Part shown: piece by piece, positions 14,001-29,000 of the stretch
Layout of the letters: each line of letters begins with the position of its first letter
Position numbering within the stretch: the first letter of the stretch is position 1
From: Corticium candelabrum
Lineage: Eukaryota > Porifera > Homoscleromorpha > Homosclerophorida > Plakinidae
Assembly: GCF_963422355.1 (NCBI RefSeq)
Contig: NC_085102.1
Location: forward strand, 5,493,420-5,557,419
Length of the DNA stretch: 64,000 nt
Reading direction: 5' to 3'
The notes under the pieces: generated by a model
The model's database searches: none
Told to the model about the DNA's origin: nothing
The model's input: only the letters and a program-made list of their open reading frames with translations
Translations under genes and position numbers: made by a program

Positions 14001-17000
14001 ATGTCCACTTCAGCAATTTCGTTCCCGTTCATATCTTTGACTGCTCCTGTCAGAAATGTGAGATAGGACGTTTCATGGCTGATCAAGAGACCCTCGTTGT
14101 CTTTCACATTATTGAGATCGTCATGTGACATCACCAAAACAGATGACAAACCATTGACCGTGCTGTTGATCTCCCCTCCTGTCAGTTGATACAACCTTGA
14201 TCTTCTGCTCCGACCAGCACGCAGGGTAAACGATGTGAAGACAAATGATGAAACGTTGACGGGTTCGTCAAAGTTCAAGGTGAGGACACCAGCATTGACA
14301 TCAGTGAGGAAGCTCTTGAGTTCTGGTCTTGTTGTGTCCTCCGTAAAATTGTAGGCATTTATGTATGCAAAATTGACATCGTTTGGAATCAGAGCCGTGT
14401 CTGTAAAAGAAGCAGGTTCAATCTTCAGCCACGTGTTCATTCTAGAGGTCACCAGCTTTGTCTTTAGTTTAACAGCATGAAGATCTTCAATGCCAACTTG
14501 GTATGATACTTCATGTCCATCTCCTGTAACAGCATCCAACTGTGCAAATGAGTGCTGTTGCAAGGACCCTGGAGCTGTGCTGGATGAGAGCAGAGTGACA
14601 CGAGTGATGTTTAGTGAATTAACATCAATTGTTTCATCAAATGTCAAATGCAACAATCCACTGTTCATGTCCAAGTGAAAGCTATTCAGATTTGGGTTGG
14701 TGATATCTGCAGAGTACCCAAGCACCTCTATTGCGTCTCCATCTCTGATCTCTTGGACGCGGTTTCTGTTCATGTCCCGTATGGCATCAGCACCCAAACT
14801 CATCCAAGTCGATCCTTTGTCTTGAGCCAGTGATCTAACCAGTTTGATTCTGTTAAGATCATCAATTCCAATTGATATTGTAATGATGTAATCATTAACT
14901 GTCTGTGTGGCCACACTACTGCTAGTCAAATCAGATGTGTGGACCAAGTCAGTCTTCCCGGATTGCAAGCGAATGAACGAAGTGTCCAAAGAGCTAACGT
15001 TCACAATCTCAGTAAAAGTCATTGTCAGAATACCGTCATCAACGTCTAGAGAAAAGGCTACAATTTGAGGATCTGTCTTATCTTCTGTGTATATAATCAC
15101 CTTTGTGGCATTGTCATTTCTGATAGGCACCAGACGATTACCATTCATGTCATTAGCGGCCAAATCTGACAATGTCAGGAACGTATCATTTGATCCAGTG
15201 ACTAAACTTGTAATTCCCTTTATGGCGTTCAGGTCAGTAGATCCAAGTGTGATGACTATGACTGTGTCATCTTCTTGTGATGAGTTTGTTCTCCACTGTC
15301 CCAATCCTTCTGCAGTCAAGCGATATGTCGATGATGCATTAGAACGTGAGTTCTGCAGCACTATGTCTGTAATGTTCAGCGAAGACGCACGAATTGTCTC
15401 ATCAAATATGAGTGAAATCATCTCAAGATTAAAATCGACATTCACATGAAACAACTTGGGACGCGTGGTATCTTCCTGGTATGTTGTGGCATTGAGAGCA
15501 GTTCCATCTGTGACAGCTAAGACATCTCGTCCAGAAACTCCGTTAATGAAATCTGCATCTACAGTGACCTTAGAAGTATTGATACTTGTTGCCAATCCTA
15601 ATCCAGTGAGTCGTTTTATCTCATTCTGATCATTATCACTCAGATCAATCACAACAAAGAAACCATTTTGACTAGTGGTAGTGCCACCGGTCAGCTTATG
15701 TCTTCGAGTTGGGTCTGCCAAATGAGCATGTTGAATGGTAACTGCAGTAGGCTTCATTGTTTTAACATCAATCACAGAACTGAACTCCAATCGAACGGTT
15801 CCCGCATCAAGATCCAAGTCAAACCGCACTAGCTCAGGGATACTGTCATCTGGTTGAAACTTGACGACCTTTTGTGCATCAGTTCGAGGAACTTCAACAA
15901 GACTATTACCTGCCATATCTCTTACTGCACTGTAAGGAAGAGACAAGAATGTGTCGTCTGTCTTTGTGGCAATATCTTCATTTAGAACCAGATATTCATA
16001 GTCCTCAGGAGTCAAGCCAATGACTAATTTTCGTCTGGGACCAAGTGAATCGTCACCATATCGAACGCTACCTCCACTCAATAAGAAGATGGTCCCACCA
16101 AATAACTCGTAATTATCTCGTTTCTGCAAAGTGAACAAAGTGACGTTGGTCGCAGATGCATTGACAGGCTCATCAAATGCAACCTCCAACTCCCGCACAT
16201 TCAGATCGAGCAACAAAAACTGAAAAACCTTTGGATCAACACTGTCTCGTGTGTATGAAAACACTTGCAATGGATTTACAGCATTGATTCTTGGTGATAT
16301 TTTATTGTTATTTGTGTCCTCCACAAGACCACTGTCATAAACAATGAAAGTGCTATTGATGGACTTGGCTAGATCGTCTCGTGACTGCAGTTCTTGAAAG
16401 TCAACATTTGACAAAATGAGTTTCAGAATATAATCATCTCCTGCACCAGTTATGACTGCTCTCGTAAGAGTGTACGAATCTGTTGCATTGAACTGATTCT
16501 GAATTGTCAAAAGATTAGATTGAAAAGTCGCCCTTTGCACTGTCTCTGAAAACTCAAGTTGTAATGTACCATCGGTCATGTTAATAGAAGCAGCAACAAT
16601 TTCTGGTGCCAAGTAGTCTTCGACAAAACTGTCAACTACCTCATACCTACCAGGGCTGCTTGGTCTATGTACAGCTGCATTGCCTGCCATGTCTCTAATT
16701 GTTGAAGAGTCAATTCTAAGATACGTGTTAGAAGGTCCAGCCAAGAAATTAGGTGTTCTTCGAAACAGCTCAACATCTTGTCTGTTAAATACAAATTGTA
16801 CCATCAGACTGTTGGTATCAGTCACAGGTTGTCCTCCTGTCAACTGCAGTTGAACTACACCTGGAGAATCAACAAAGAACCCATTGAACGTCAGTCCTGT
16901 CGGATCAAAACTGCTCACATTGACTGTCTCATTGAATTCCAAAGTAACATTACCATACGCCATGTCTACACTATATTGAACAAGAAGTGGACCGTTAGTG

Positions 17001-20000
17001 TCCGCAATATACTCTGATACTAAGACACCAGTGAGTGGAGATGGTGGAACGACAACATTCGAGTTCATATCTTCAACAGTTGTATTGACAAAAGACAGAT
17101 AGCAGTCCGCTCCATTGGCCTGCCTAGTGCAAAGATCTTCAAGACGCTTTAGTGAATTTAAATCATCATCAGTAAAAGCAAATGTCTGTATTAGACCATC
17201 GCCCGTTTCTATTGTCCCTCCGGATATTGCTAATGTGGTTGAATTTACAGCTTGATCACTACTCTGCAAAGTGATGGACATTAGTACAAGAGACGACTGC
17301 CTTACAGTCTCAGTAAATGTCAAATGAATACGCCCTGAATCCAAATCAACTGTAGACTGAACTAGATGAGGGCTGATTATGTCTCCAGTATAGTTTCTGA
17401 CTTGCAATGCATTGTTGGGAGGTCTTCCGCTTACTGCATTGTCATTCATGTCTGTAACAAGCTGCTGAGTAATGGAAATAAATGTCGTGTTCTTTCCAGT
17501 ACACAACCCTGTCAGCCTTTTGATTTCATTTAAATCACTGAACAAAAGTTCCAGATGAATAACAGGATTGTTGTAGCTGATGGATTTTCCTCCACTAAGT
17601 GTGTAAGCATTGTTAAGCAGAGGAGTTGATCCTTGCAAAGTTATCTCCTTTGGGTTGAGACTGCTCACATTCACACTCTCTGAAAATATTAAGGTAAGCT
17701 CTCCAGCATCCACATCCATGTCAAACGCAACCAGTTCGGGAGCAACTGTATCGGCAATGTAGCTTCGAGCCTGAGAGGCATTTCCATTTTCAATAGGAAT
17801 AATGTTCAAGTCCAACATGTCAACAGTGGTGACGTTAGTTAGTGTTAAGTATGTGTTTTCTAGCTTTGTTGCCACTGATTGCAAGCTCTTCAAGACATTC
17901 AGGTCATCTAAAGTCAGGTGAACATCGAGAACAGGTGGATGGCCTGGATTGACTGCTGGTCCTGTGACTGTTCCTCCAGTCAAAGTGTAACGTCGTGCAA
18001 CACCTTGGTATATGTTGCCAGACAACCATTCTTCTTCATGCGTGCTAGACTGCAAACTAATCTGAGTTGGGTCCAACCCATCTGCTCGCCTGTCAGTATC
18101 AAGATGATTGACAGCCTCAGAGAAAGTGAGACTCAGTATTCCATGATTCATATCAAAGCTATATGACACCAGGTGTGGTCTTGTCTCATCCTTGTGAAAA
18201 TTTTCGACAGCAATGACATCAGTAAAATTCAAGTAATTTCCATTCATATCTTTGACTGTGTTGCTACTTAGTCGAGTCAGACAATCATTTGTCCCAACAG
18301 TACAGATAGTCGTGTAGTGCTTCAAAACATTTAGGTCCTCATCATTCAAACTGACAACAACAGATACACCATCACAGTATACAACAAGACCACCTGTCAA
18401 CATGATTTTGTCAAATGTACGTGGATTACGCAGTAGCTCAATGCTTTCTGGTATTAGAGATGATGCATTAACAGTCTCAGAAAATTTCAACGTCAAAGTT
18501 CCTGAATCCACGTCCAAATCAAAAGATACAAGCATTGGAGGCATCATGTCTTCTGTAAAGTGGCGAACTACAATTGCTTCTGAGTCCCAAATTGGAACAA
18601 GGTAATTTTCCATCATATCATAGACTGTGCTCGCTCTCAGCATAACAAAAGTGTTTAAGCTGTTGGTTGCTAGTGACAGTATTCTCTTAAGTTCATTCAG
18701 ATCGTCGTCAGTCATCAAAACAACAAGAGTAGGAGAGTTTACTCGAGATGGTGCTAAGTTTCCCACCAAGGTACGGGAGGTTTCAAGACTAGTGGCAGTT
18801 TGGGCATTTTGAATTGTAATGGACGTGACATTCAAGGATCTAGACCTGACAGTTTCTGAGAAGTGTAGAATCAAACGGCCAAAGTTCAAGTCCAAATCAA
18901 AATCAATGAGTTCAGGACGTGTTCTGTCTACTGTATACTGTGCTGCAATCTGAGAAGACAACCCATTGTAGAGCGGTTGAACTAGCAAGCCATTCATGTC
19001 CATCAAAACTGTTGGCTCTATTGTAATCCAGCTGGACAGTCTAGAAGTTGCAATTTCTTTCTGTTTGATATCATTGAGGTCACGAGTTGTAAGTACAATC
19101 ACAACAACTGTAGAGTCTTCATTGCTACCTAATGACCCACTAGTTAGAACGTGTCGATCACTAGCTGAATCAACAGCTGAGTCTGCTTGGATAGCAATTG
19201 ATGTGAAATTAATAGTTGAAACATCCATCGTCTCTGGAAAAGTTAAAGTCAGTGTTCCAACATTCAAGTCAAGATGGAATGCAAACAGACGAGGTCGAGT
19301 TGTATCATCTTCAAACACAGTAGCCTGCTCAGCTAACGTTGAAGGTATAGCAAAGAGAGGATTACCAATCATGTCCATGATGTGTGACATAGCCACTGTC
19401 ATGAAAGCTGTATCTCTGCTAATAAACAACTTATCTCTTTTCTTGATCTCATTCAAATCATGCACTGTTATTTCAATCCTCATCTGCAGCCCATCTTCAC
19501 TGGAGCAGTTACCACCAGTCAGCTTATACCATTGTTCTGCATGAGAAATGTTAGCTGCTGATTGTAACGTAATTGTAGTAAAGTCCAGTGTTGATCGATC
19601 TACATATTCGTCATAGTTTATAATAAGCAGACTGTCATTGATACTGACACTATATTGAGTGATATTTGGTTGAGTTGTATCATGTATCAACACTTCCACC
19701 GGCAGTAAAGTTCTATTGGCAAAATTGGCTTCTCGTGCCAAGTCAGTGATAGCTGTATCACTCATTGCTAAATATGTATCATCAGCATCTGGGAGTGTTG
19801 CTAACACTTGATTACCTTTGACTTTGTTTAAATCTATACTGTCCAGTTTGAATGTTACTACAGTGCCATCTTCTCCCTCAATACCACCACCAGTTAGAGT
19901 ATAAAATGAAATGCGGCTCTCACTGTTCTGGATCGTAAATCCACTAGGATCTACACTGCTAACATCAACTGCCTCATCAAATGTAAGTATCAGTTCTCCA

Positions 20001-23000
20001 GCATCAATGTCTAACACAAACTCACGCAATGTTGGTCTTGTTATGTCTGGAGTGTAAACAGAAACTCTTGTGGCATTATGGGAATCAATTGCAACAACTT
20101 CATGTCCATCCATATCTTGGATTAGCCCTGATGTTACACTAATCCACGTGTCTGACTTCTGCTGTGCAAGGGTTGTTAGTTTCTTGATATTATTCATGTC
20201 CACCGACCCAAGATCAAGAACAACAACTGGGCCATTATCACTGAAAGAAATTGTGCCCATAGGGAATTCTATCGCTTCTTGCAACCGATACACCACAGTT
20301 CCATTCATATTGCTGGAATATGATGACTGTACAACAATATGCGTTACGTTCAAAGTGATGACATTCACTGTCTCTGAGAAAGAAAGAGTCATTTTCCCCA
20401 GACTGTCCATGTCAAGATCAAATGACAGTAACTGAGGTGGTGTTGTATCTTCTGTAAACATGGATACCTGTTTTGAGATTGAACCATTGATGATAAGATT
20501 CCTGTTCATATCATTCACAGCTTTCTCTGTGAGTACCAGCCAAGTGTTGTTCTTTCCTGTAGCCAACTGTGTGATCTTCTTCAACTCATTGAGATCATCA
20601 TTACGCACAAGTATCTCAACTACAGTGCTGTCAGCATTGAGGACATCACTTGATCGTGTGTACTGCAATGTATAGTTGACAAATAGCACAATGGCATCCT
20701 GAAATGTAATCTGCTGTGGATTTACTGAATGAGCCATAACTGTCTCATCAAATGTTAAGCGTAAAGTCGAAGCATCCAGATCAAAATCAAATGATGAAAG
20801 TGTGGGTCTAGTTGAATCTTCGGTAAAGTTTTGAACGATTTTAGCAGCTGACTGAGGAATTTCCATTATAGAATGGCCAGACATGTCCTTAGCAGCTGTG
20901 TAATTTATTGAAAGGAATGTTCTTTCCATGACATCAGCCAGATCAGAAAGCCTTTTTAGCTCATTCAGGTCAAAGATTGTCAACTGAACTGTCACTATTG
21001 GAGGATGACCAGTTTCCAAAGCAGAGCCAAACACATTTCCACCAGAAAGAGTAAACTGAGTCGTTGAGCCATTAGCCACTAAAACTTGATTTTGAAAAGT
21101 TAGAGATGATGGCTGTACCTCTTGTACAGTCTCAGTAAATGTTATATGCACCTCACCGCTGTCCATGTCAAGATCATAGCTAACTAGTTCAGGTTCGGTT
21201 TCATCTCCATTGAAAGCTGTTGGTTGGATTTGCAGTGCAGTGTCAAGCAGTGGCTGAAGCTTGTTTCCTCTCATGTCATATATAAACAAACTGGACACAG
21301 ACAAGAATGTGTTGTTCGGCTCAGTGGCAAGTTGTGTGCTAAATTTGATCATATTGAGATCTTTTTCACTCAAGTCAATCACAATAACTGTACCATCTTC
21401 ACTGTATGACAGGCTTTCCACTAATGTATGATCACCGTAGTGCACAGAGCTATTGCCCAATACAGTGACAGAGACATTCTGTAATGACAGCTGCCCATTG
21501 ATCATTAAAGTAGTTGAATCTACAGTTTCAGAAAAAGTGACTTCTAACTGTCCTTCGTCCACATCTAAACTAAATGCTGTAATAACTGGCATTGTTGTGT
21601 CATTAGTAAACTGTTCAACCCTCTTAGCATCACCATCTGTCACAGTAACTACCCAGTTTCCATTCATGTCTTGTACTGCTGATGAGTTAAGCAATAGATA
21701 GGTGTCTGCACTTGATGTCGCCAAGTGTCGCAGTTTCTTGATTTCATTCAGATCATCGTGTGTCAAGTTGATCTTCACTAGTGTAGAGTCAACAGTCTGA
21801 ACATCCCCGCCAGTAATAGTAAAATAATTTGAACCGCTCGTGTTGAGAGAACTGCTATTTAGAAAAGTCAGTGATGTCTGCATTAAAGACGAAACATTAA
21901 CAGTTTCATCAAACTGGAGAGTCAACTGGCCAGCATCAATATCAAAATAGAAGTCAAGCAGAATGGGGCGAGTTGAGTCATTGGTGTAGGAACGTACCTT
22001 CTTACCTGCAACAGTGGGTATCTCAACAACTTCATTTCCTGCCATATCAAGAACTCCTCCTGTCTCAATGGCAATAAAAGTATCTTTTGCTGATGTGGCC
22101 ACGTTAGTCAGGCGCTTCATTTCGTTTAGAAATTCTGTTGAGAGCTCAACAAAGAGAATGTATGAGTCAACGATTCTGACAGTCCCACTGGTTGTAGACA
22201 AGTAGAGTTCAGGCACTCCAATAGCACTACCTAGTAAAGCAACAGAACTCAAGTTGAGACTCAAAGCGTCAACTGTTTCAGAGAATTCTAGTGTTAGAGT
22301 GCCTGTGTCCATATCCAAATCAAAACCAACCAGTGTTGGAAAAGTCACATCTTTTGTAAAATTCTGTACTCTAATAGCACTATCCTCTCTAATAGCAACC
22401 ACCATGTTGTTGTTCATGTCAACAATTGCTCTATCTGTGAAACTCAGGAAAGTCGTGTTCCTGGAAACTGCTAAATGTCGCATTTTCTTCAAGGAATTGA
22501 TGTCACTGAACCCAAAATTAATCACAATACTTGTGCCATCTTCACTTGGTGAAAAGCTACCATTTGGAGATGTAGCATCACTCAAGACGATGCTACTCAA
22601 CAAGGTCACAATCCCTGCAGCTTGTATTTTGATTTGGCTTACATTCAGAGACTCCACAGACACTGTCTCAGTAAAATGTAAAGTAAGCGTTTCCAGGTTC
22701 ACATTAAGATCAAAATTAATAAGCTGAGGTCTAATTTGATCTGCTGTAAATACATTCACTACGTTAGCTCGACCATCAGTAACTGGAACAACTGCATTTC
22801 CAGCCATATCCGAAATTGCAAAAGACGTGAGAGAGATAAAAGTGTTCCACTTTGATGTGGCTAAGCTTCTGAGACCCTTTATGTAGTTCAAGTCAGCGTC
22901 ATCAAGTAGAAACTCAACATATACATCATCTGGACTAACAGTTTGTCCTCCTGTCAAAGTCCTTTTTGTGTTAGCTGTGCTGTTATCCTGCAAAGTAATG

Positions 23001-26000
23001 GCTGTCTCGTTCAGTGGAATTCGAACAGTTTCAGAAAATTCTAGTATGATCACTTCAGATGTCAGATTTAATTCGAAAGAAATAAGACGAGGTTTGGTGA
23101 CATCTTTTGTGAACAAACTTACAGGCAGTGACCTATTTACTAAAACTGGTCGAACCAAATTTTGATTCATGTCTTCCACCATAAAGATGCCGTGTGACAA
23201 GAACGTATTGTTCTCCTGAGTAGCCAACGTTGAGTATTGTTTAATCTTGTTGACATCATCATCAGTCAAATTCACAACAACCACAGTTGGGTCAGCCACA
23301 CTGAAGCCTCCTCCTCTTAGCTGAAAAGATATTCTTGGCATAAGAGCAGTCTCATTGTGCAGCTGAATCTCTGTAGGTTTAAATGTTGATATGTTTACAG
23401 TCTCTGAAAACAATAATGTAAGAATGCCAGTGTTCAAGTCAAAATCAAATTCCACCATCTGAGGATCAGTTACATCCTCAAAAAAGAAAGCCACTTGTTC
23501 AGCAGACATATTGCTAACAGGAACAACAGCATTACCTTTCATGTCAGAAACAGCTCTTGATGTTAAAGACAACCACGTTGTATTAACACTGGTAGCCACC
23601 TCAAACTTTCTCTTTATTTCATTTAAGTCATCATCTTTGATGAGAATTGTTACTGTGGGTGTATAGATGTCCAGAGAAGTCGTGAGAGGATCTCGATCAA
23701 GTTTGTGGTAACTTGTAGATCCTCCTATCATTGCAGCATCCTGGATTGTAATCATTTTCACATCTAAAGTGTCCAAAACATTAACAGTCTCACTGAAAAG
23801 GATGGTCAACAGCCCCAAATCCATTGACAGATTGAAAGACCGTACCTCAGGACTTGTTGTGTCAGCTGTGTAATTCTCTACGAGGCGTGTTGATACACCA
23901 CACATTGCACTACTTACACCAAGACCATTGTTGTCAAACACTGTATTTGAATCAAATGCAAGCCAAGATGTCGGCTTTGATTTTGCAATTTCCAATTCTT
24001 TGAGCTTGTTGTGATCATTGTGAAGCAGCCACATACGCACAACTGAATTATAATGGAAAGGTGTTGACCACTTTGTTGCACTGCCATAGTCTCCACTGCC
24101 ACTGCCTGAAGTTCCAATATCTTCACTAACAAATGATATATTGAAAACATCAACATCACAGCCAGTCAGTGAATATCTCACTGAACAGTTGTAGTCTAAT
24201 GCAAATGTGATTTGTGAACATTGAAGAGATGACACATTAACAGTCTCTGAGAAATAAAATGTGACCAGCCCATTGTCCATGTCCAAGTCATAATACTCCA
24301 AATACGGAATTGACTCATCAGCAATGAATGTAGAAGCTTTAAGAGCAAATCCATTTATTCTTGGTGTGACACTGTTGCCATTCATATCCTGCAAGGTACT
24401 AGACGCAATAACAATGTAAGAAGTTTCAATGTTAATTAGGAGTGAATCAATGCGTTTGATCTCATCTCTATCTCTTCTTGACAACAGGATGGTAAGTTCC
24501 AAGCCATTTGAGCTTCTGGTCGTGCTGTCTGTAAGCTGTACTCCAGTTCTAGAACGTTCAGCATTCTGAAAAACAATTCCTGATACATCAAGGGTACTAG
24601 AATCCATTGCTTCACTGAACGTCAGTGTCATAGTATCAGCATTCATATCAACAGAGAATCTCTGCAACCTTGGCCTAGTTATGTCTTCAATAAAATGTGA
24701 AACATGAAGAATTGTTGACAGTGATGGACTAGCAACATTAGCCATGTCCCTTATAGCTCCATATTCAAGAGTGAAGAATGTGTTGTTCATCATTGTAGCA
24801 AGCCCAGTTAGCAGTTTGATATCGTTCAAGTCATTCTCATGAATAGCAAATGGCATTACTGGTAAATTTAAGCGCAGAGGTGTTACCATGAAATTCAATC
24901 TGTGAGTAACTCCACCTGACTGCAACGATTGTAGCACCAATTTCATATGCCTTATGCTAGTCACATTAACAGTCTCATCAAATGTTACTGTCAGTACACC
25001 TCGATCCATATCCAATTCAAACCCTTGCGGTACAGCTGCGGTTGTATCGGGAATATACCTGCTCACCTGTGTCCCATTTCTATTGCTGATCTTAGTCACC
25101 TGATTCGATGCCATGTCTGTAACAGCAAACTGAGACATCACAAGAAAAGTGTTGTCTCCGGTTGTTGCTAAAGCTTCTATCTTTTTTATTTCATTCAAAT
25201 CATTAATTCCAAGCATGACATTGACCACAGTACTGTCCAAACTGTCACTGCTACTGCCTTCAGTCAGTGACCTGAGTGATTCAGACAGCTCAAATGCAGA
25301 TGACTGGATTGTTATTTCACTAACATTCAACGAGTCTACTTTGACAGTCTCATCAAAAGTGAGAAATAAGTTTGCACTGTCCATGTCTAAGATGAAAGTT
25401 AGGAGCTGTGGTGGTGTTGCATCAATCGTGAAAGATTCTACTCTCAAAGATGACCCAACAGGAATTAAACTGTTCCCATTTCCATTCATATCCTTTACGG
25501 TATCATTTAATAAGCGTACATAACTTGTGTCTTGTGACTCACCAAGACCAACCAGTCGTTTAATTTCATTCAGATCAGTCGCTTCTAGATACACAGACAC
25601 AACTGTTGAGTCATCTGGTGATGTTCTCCCACCAGTCAGTTTGTAGTTGATATCAGCATACATGTTACTCTCAAGTAAGATCCTTTCTGGCCTTACAAAG
25701 TTTACATCAATAGTCTCAGAAAATGTCATTCTCAAAACTCCATTATTCATATCCAACTCAACTCTTCGCAGAACTGGTTCAACGGAATCTGACACAAACT
25801 TTGATACATGGACAGCAAAACTGCTGCTTATTGGTTGAACAGCATTATCATTCATGTCCTCAATTGTGTCACTAGTAAATGACAAAAATGTGTTATTTGC
25901 ACCGGTACCCAATTCAACAAGACGTTTCAGTTCGTTGCTGTCTGTTTCTCCTAATGAAACAACAATGATTGCTGAATCACTTGATAGTGTTGTCGTTTGA

Positions 26001-29000
26001 AGAGGCAAGCTACCAGGTGTTAATGTCAAGTTGACACTGACACCAATGGACAACGACTGGAGCATAATCTCAGATACCTGAAGAGTTGAACTTCGAACAG
26101 TTTCATCAAATGTCAAATGCAGCTCGGGGTAATCCAAATTCAAATCAAGATCAAACGAAAGAAGGAATGGACGTGTAGTGTCTGGTGTAAAGTGAGACAC
26201 CTTAACAGCTGCCCGATCTGAAATTGCACGTAAGCTATTGCCTGCCATGTCACGAACAACTGATGACTTTACCCAGACAAATGTTGTCTCCTTTGAAACG
26301 GCCAGAGAGAGTAATCTCTTTAATTCATTCAAGTCATCACGTCCGATATAGACCTCAAGTACAGTACCAGACTCACTACGCGTGTACGTACCACTAACAG
26401 AATGAAGATGTCTGGCCAGTCCTTCATATGATGAATTTTGCACATAAATTCCATCAACATCAAGTGAGGTAGCATTGACTGTTTCCGAAAAAGTAAGATA
26501 CAAGACACCAGATGACATGGTTAGACTGAAGTTTGTCAACTGAGGTGGTGATGTGTCTGGTGTGTACAACGTTACTTGACGAGGCATGTTTCTGCTTACA
26601 GCAACAACTGAAACGTCAACCATATCTTTCACAGCGCTGCTGTCATAACTAATAAACGTGCTGTTTGTAGATATCGCAAGTGATTCAAAACGTTTAATCC
26701 TGTTCAAGTCATTCTGACCAAGTATTATGACAACTCTTGAACTATTATCATTCTCAGTGTAACTGTCTGATGTCAGTCTAAAGTTGACACTCGTCATGTA
26801 GTTGCTACTGCTTTGTAGCACAAAAGATGAAATATTTAGAGAATTGACATTAACAGTTTCTGAGAAAAGCAAAGTCAATACACCGCCATCTACGTCTAAA
26901 TTAAATGAATCAAGCACAGGAGCTGTTGTGTCAGAAATAAATAACTCGGCCTGCAGTCCATTGCCGTTTGTAATTGCAACTAAATCGTTTCCATACACAT
27001 CTCGTACTGTTGCTGCTCTGATAGCCAAGTAGGTATTGCTTCTATTAGTAGTAAGACGAGTGTCAAGCTTCAACTGGTTCATGTCTTCCATGCCTATGTT
27101 GACAACAATGACAAAGCCAGGTAAACTGTGGGTCACACTAGTTTGCATGAGCTGAACACGAGTTGTTGAAGTCGATGAATCTTGAAGAAAAACTCCAGTG
27201 CTATCAAAGTGGTGTGACGTCATCACATCATTAAATGTGATTATCAGTTCTGCTGTATTCATATCAAGAGAAAACGATGACACTTGAGGGCTCCTGCTGT
27301 CTGCTATAAAGCAGCTGGAACACAGTGGCATTGCTGAGTGAATAGAAACAGGAATACAATAGTTGTCTGCCATGTCAGTTATCATACTAGCTGTAAACGA
27401 TATAAAGGTATTCATTGAATGTGTTGCTAAATCCATGTCTAATTTCAAAGCGATGAGATCGGGTTCATTCAAAAGGATTGTAAATGCTGTTACACCATCT
27501 GGGGATTGCACAAATCCTCCAGACAGCGAAACGTTGCGATCTCCGATTGTCGATAATGACTGGATTGTCAACTGTTTGGCATCAAAGGTGCTTGGTCTGA
27601 TTGGCTCATTAAATGTTAGATGTAAAGTTTTGGTACTAAGATCAAGACTAAAATCAGTAATTTCAGGTCTGGTAGTGTCACCAACATATCCACCAGGTGT
27701 CACTTGGATGGCAGCACCGTTGGGTATTTCATTCAACGGATTTGGTTGTCTAACTGTCATATCAGTTGCGCCACTGCTGGTAACTCTTAAGAATGTATCT
27801 TGTTCATTCAAAGCAAATTCATGAGACTTCAGTTGACTTAAATCATCTTGAGATAGATAGAGCTCTATAACAAGACCATCGTTGCTCAAGGTGTGCCCAG
27901 ATGTGAGTGTAAGTGACTCTGTAGCATTTGCCAAACCTTGTACAGTAAACGCAGTTGGGGTAATTGATGATGCACGAATGGGTTCATCAAAAGTAACAGT
28001 GAGAATTCCACTGTCCATGTCAATTGAGAAACCCAACAAGGACGGTGATCTAGAATCATCGATAAACTGTAACGCATCTATACCAGATCCATCTGACAGC
28101 GCCACTACCTGGTTTCCATTCATGTCCAACACCGAACCTTCCAGCAGAGTCATCCAACAGTTGTTCACATTTGAGCAAACACGATCATCTTGCTTTACAG
28201 CATTCAAATCTATGCTATTCATAAGGATCTCAATTATTGTTCCATTGTCACTAAATGAGGTGCCACCTGTAAGCTGGTATATTTTCTGTGGGTTACGAAG
28301 AAAACTTTGCACAATGATGCCAGTAAAATTGAAGGTGCTCACAGCCACTGTTTCATCAAATTCTATCACAAATTGTCCAGTGTTTAGATCCATTGTTAGG
28401 AACTGTACCAACCGTGGAGCTGTTCTGTCTGCTACATATTTTCTCACACGTCGGGCACTTTGAGATGACAATGCGACAACAGGATGGCCACTCATATCAT
28501 AAACGGTAGTTTGAGGAAAAGACAAGTAGGTAGTATTCTCACCACGACACAATCCCTTCTTCTTGATCATATTGAAGTCATCAGTGAGAAATGTCACTAA
28601 TACCAAAGGATCATCTGGCTGATTAACCACACCACCTGCTAGTTGGTGAATGTAAAAATCAGAAACATTGAGTGTAAGTGTGCTTTGATTAGCAACTGAT
28701 TGAAATGTCAGTAATGCTGGATCCAAAGAACTCACATTGACAGTCTCTGAGAAATAGAGAGTAAATTTTCCTTTATTCAAGTCCAAGTCAAACCACTGGA
28801 GAACAGGCTGTGATGTATCTACATACACAGCAGTTGCCTGAAGAGCAGAAGAGAAAGGAATAGCAACCACAGCATTCCCACTCACATCAGAAACTGCCCT
28901 TGATGTCACAGACAGAAAAGTGTCTGCTATGTCACGACCCAGATTGGCCTCTCGCTTGATGTTATTCAAGTCTTCAAGACTTAGAGTTACCTCAATTGTT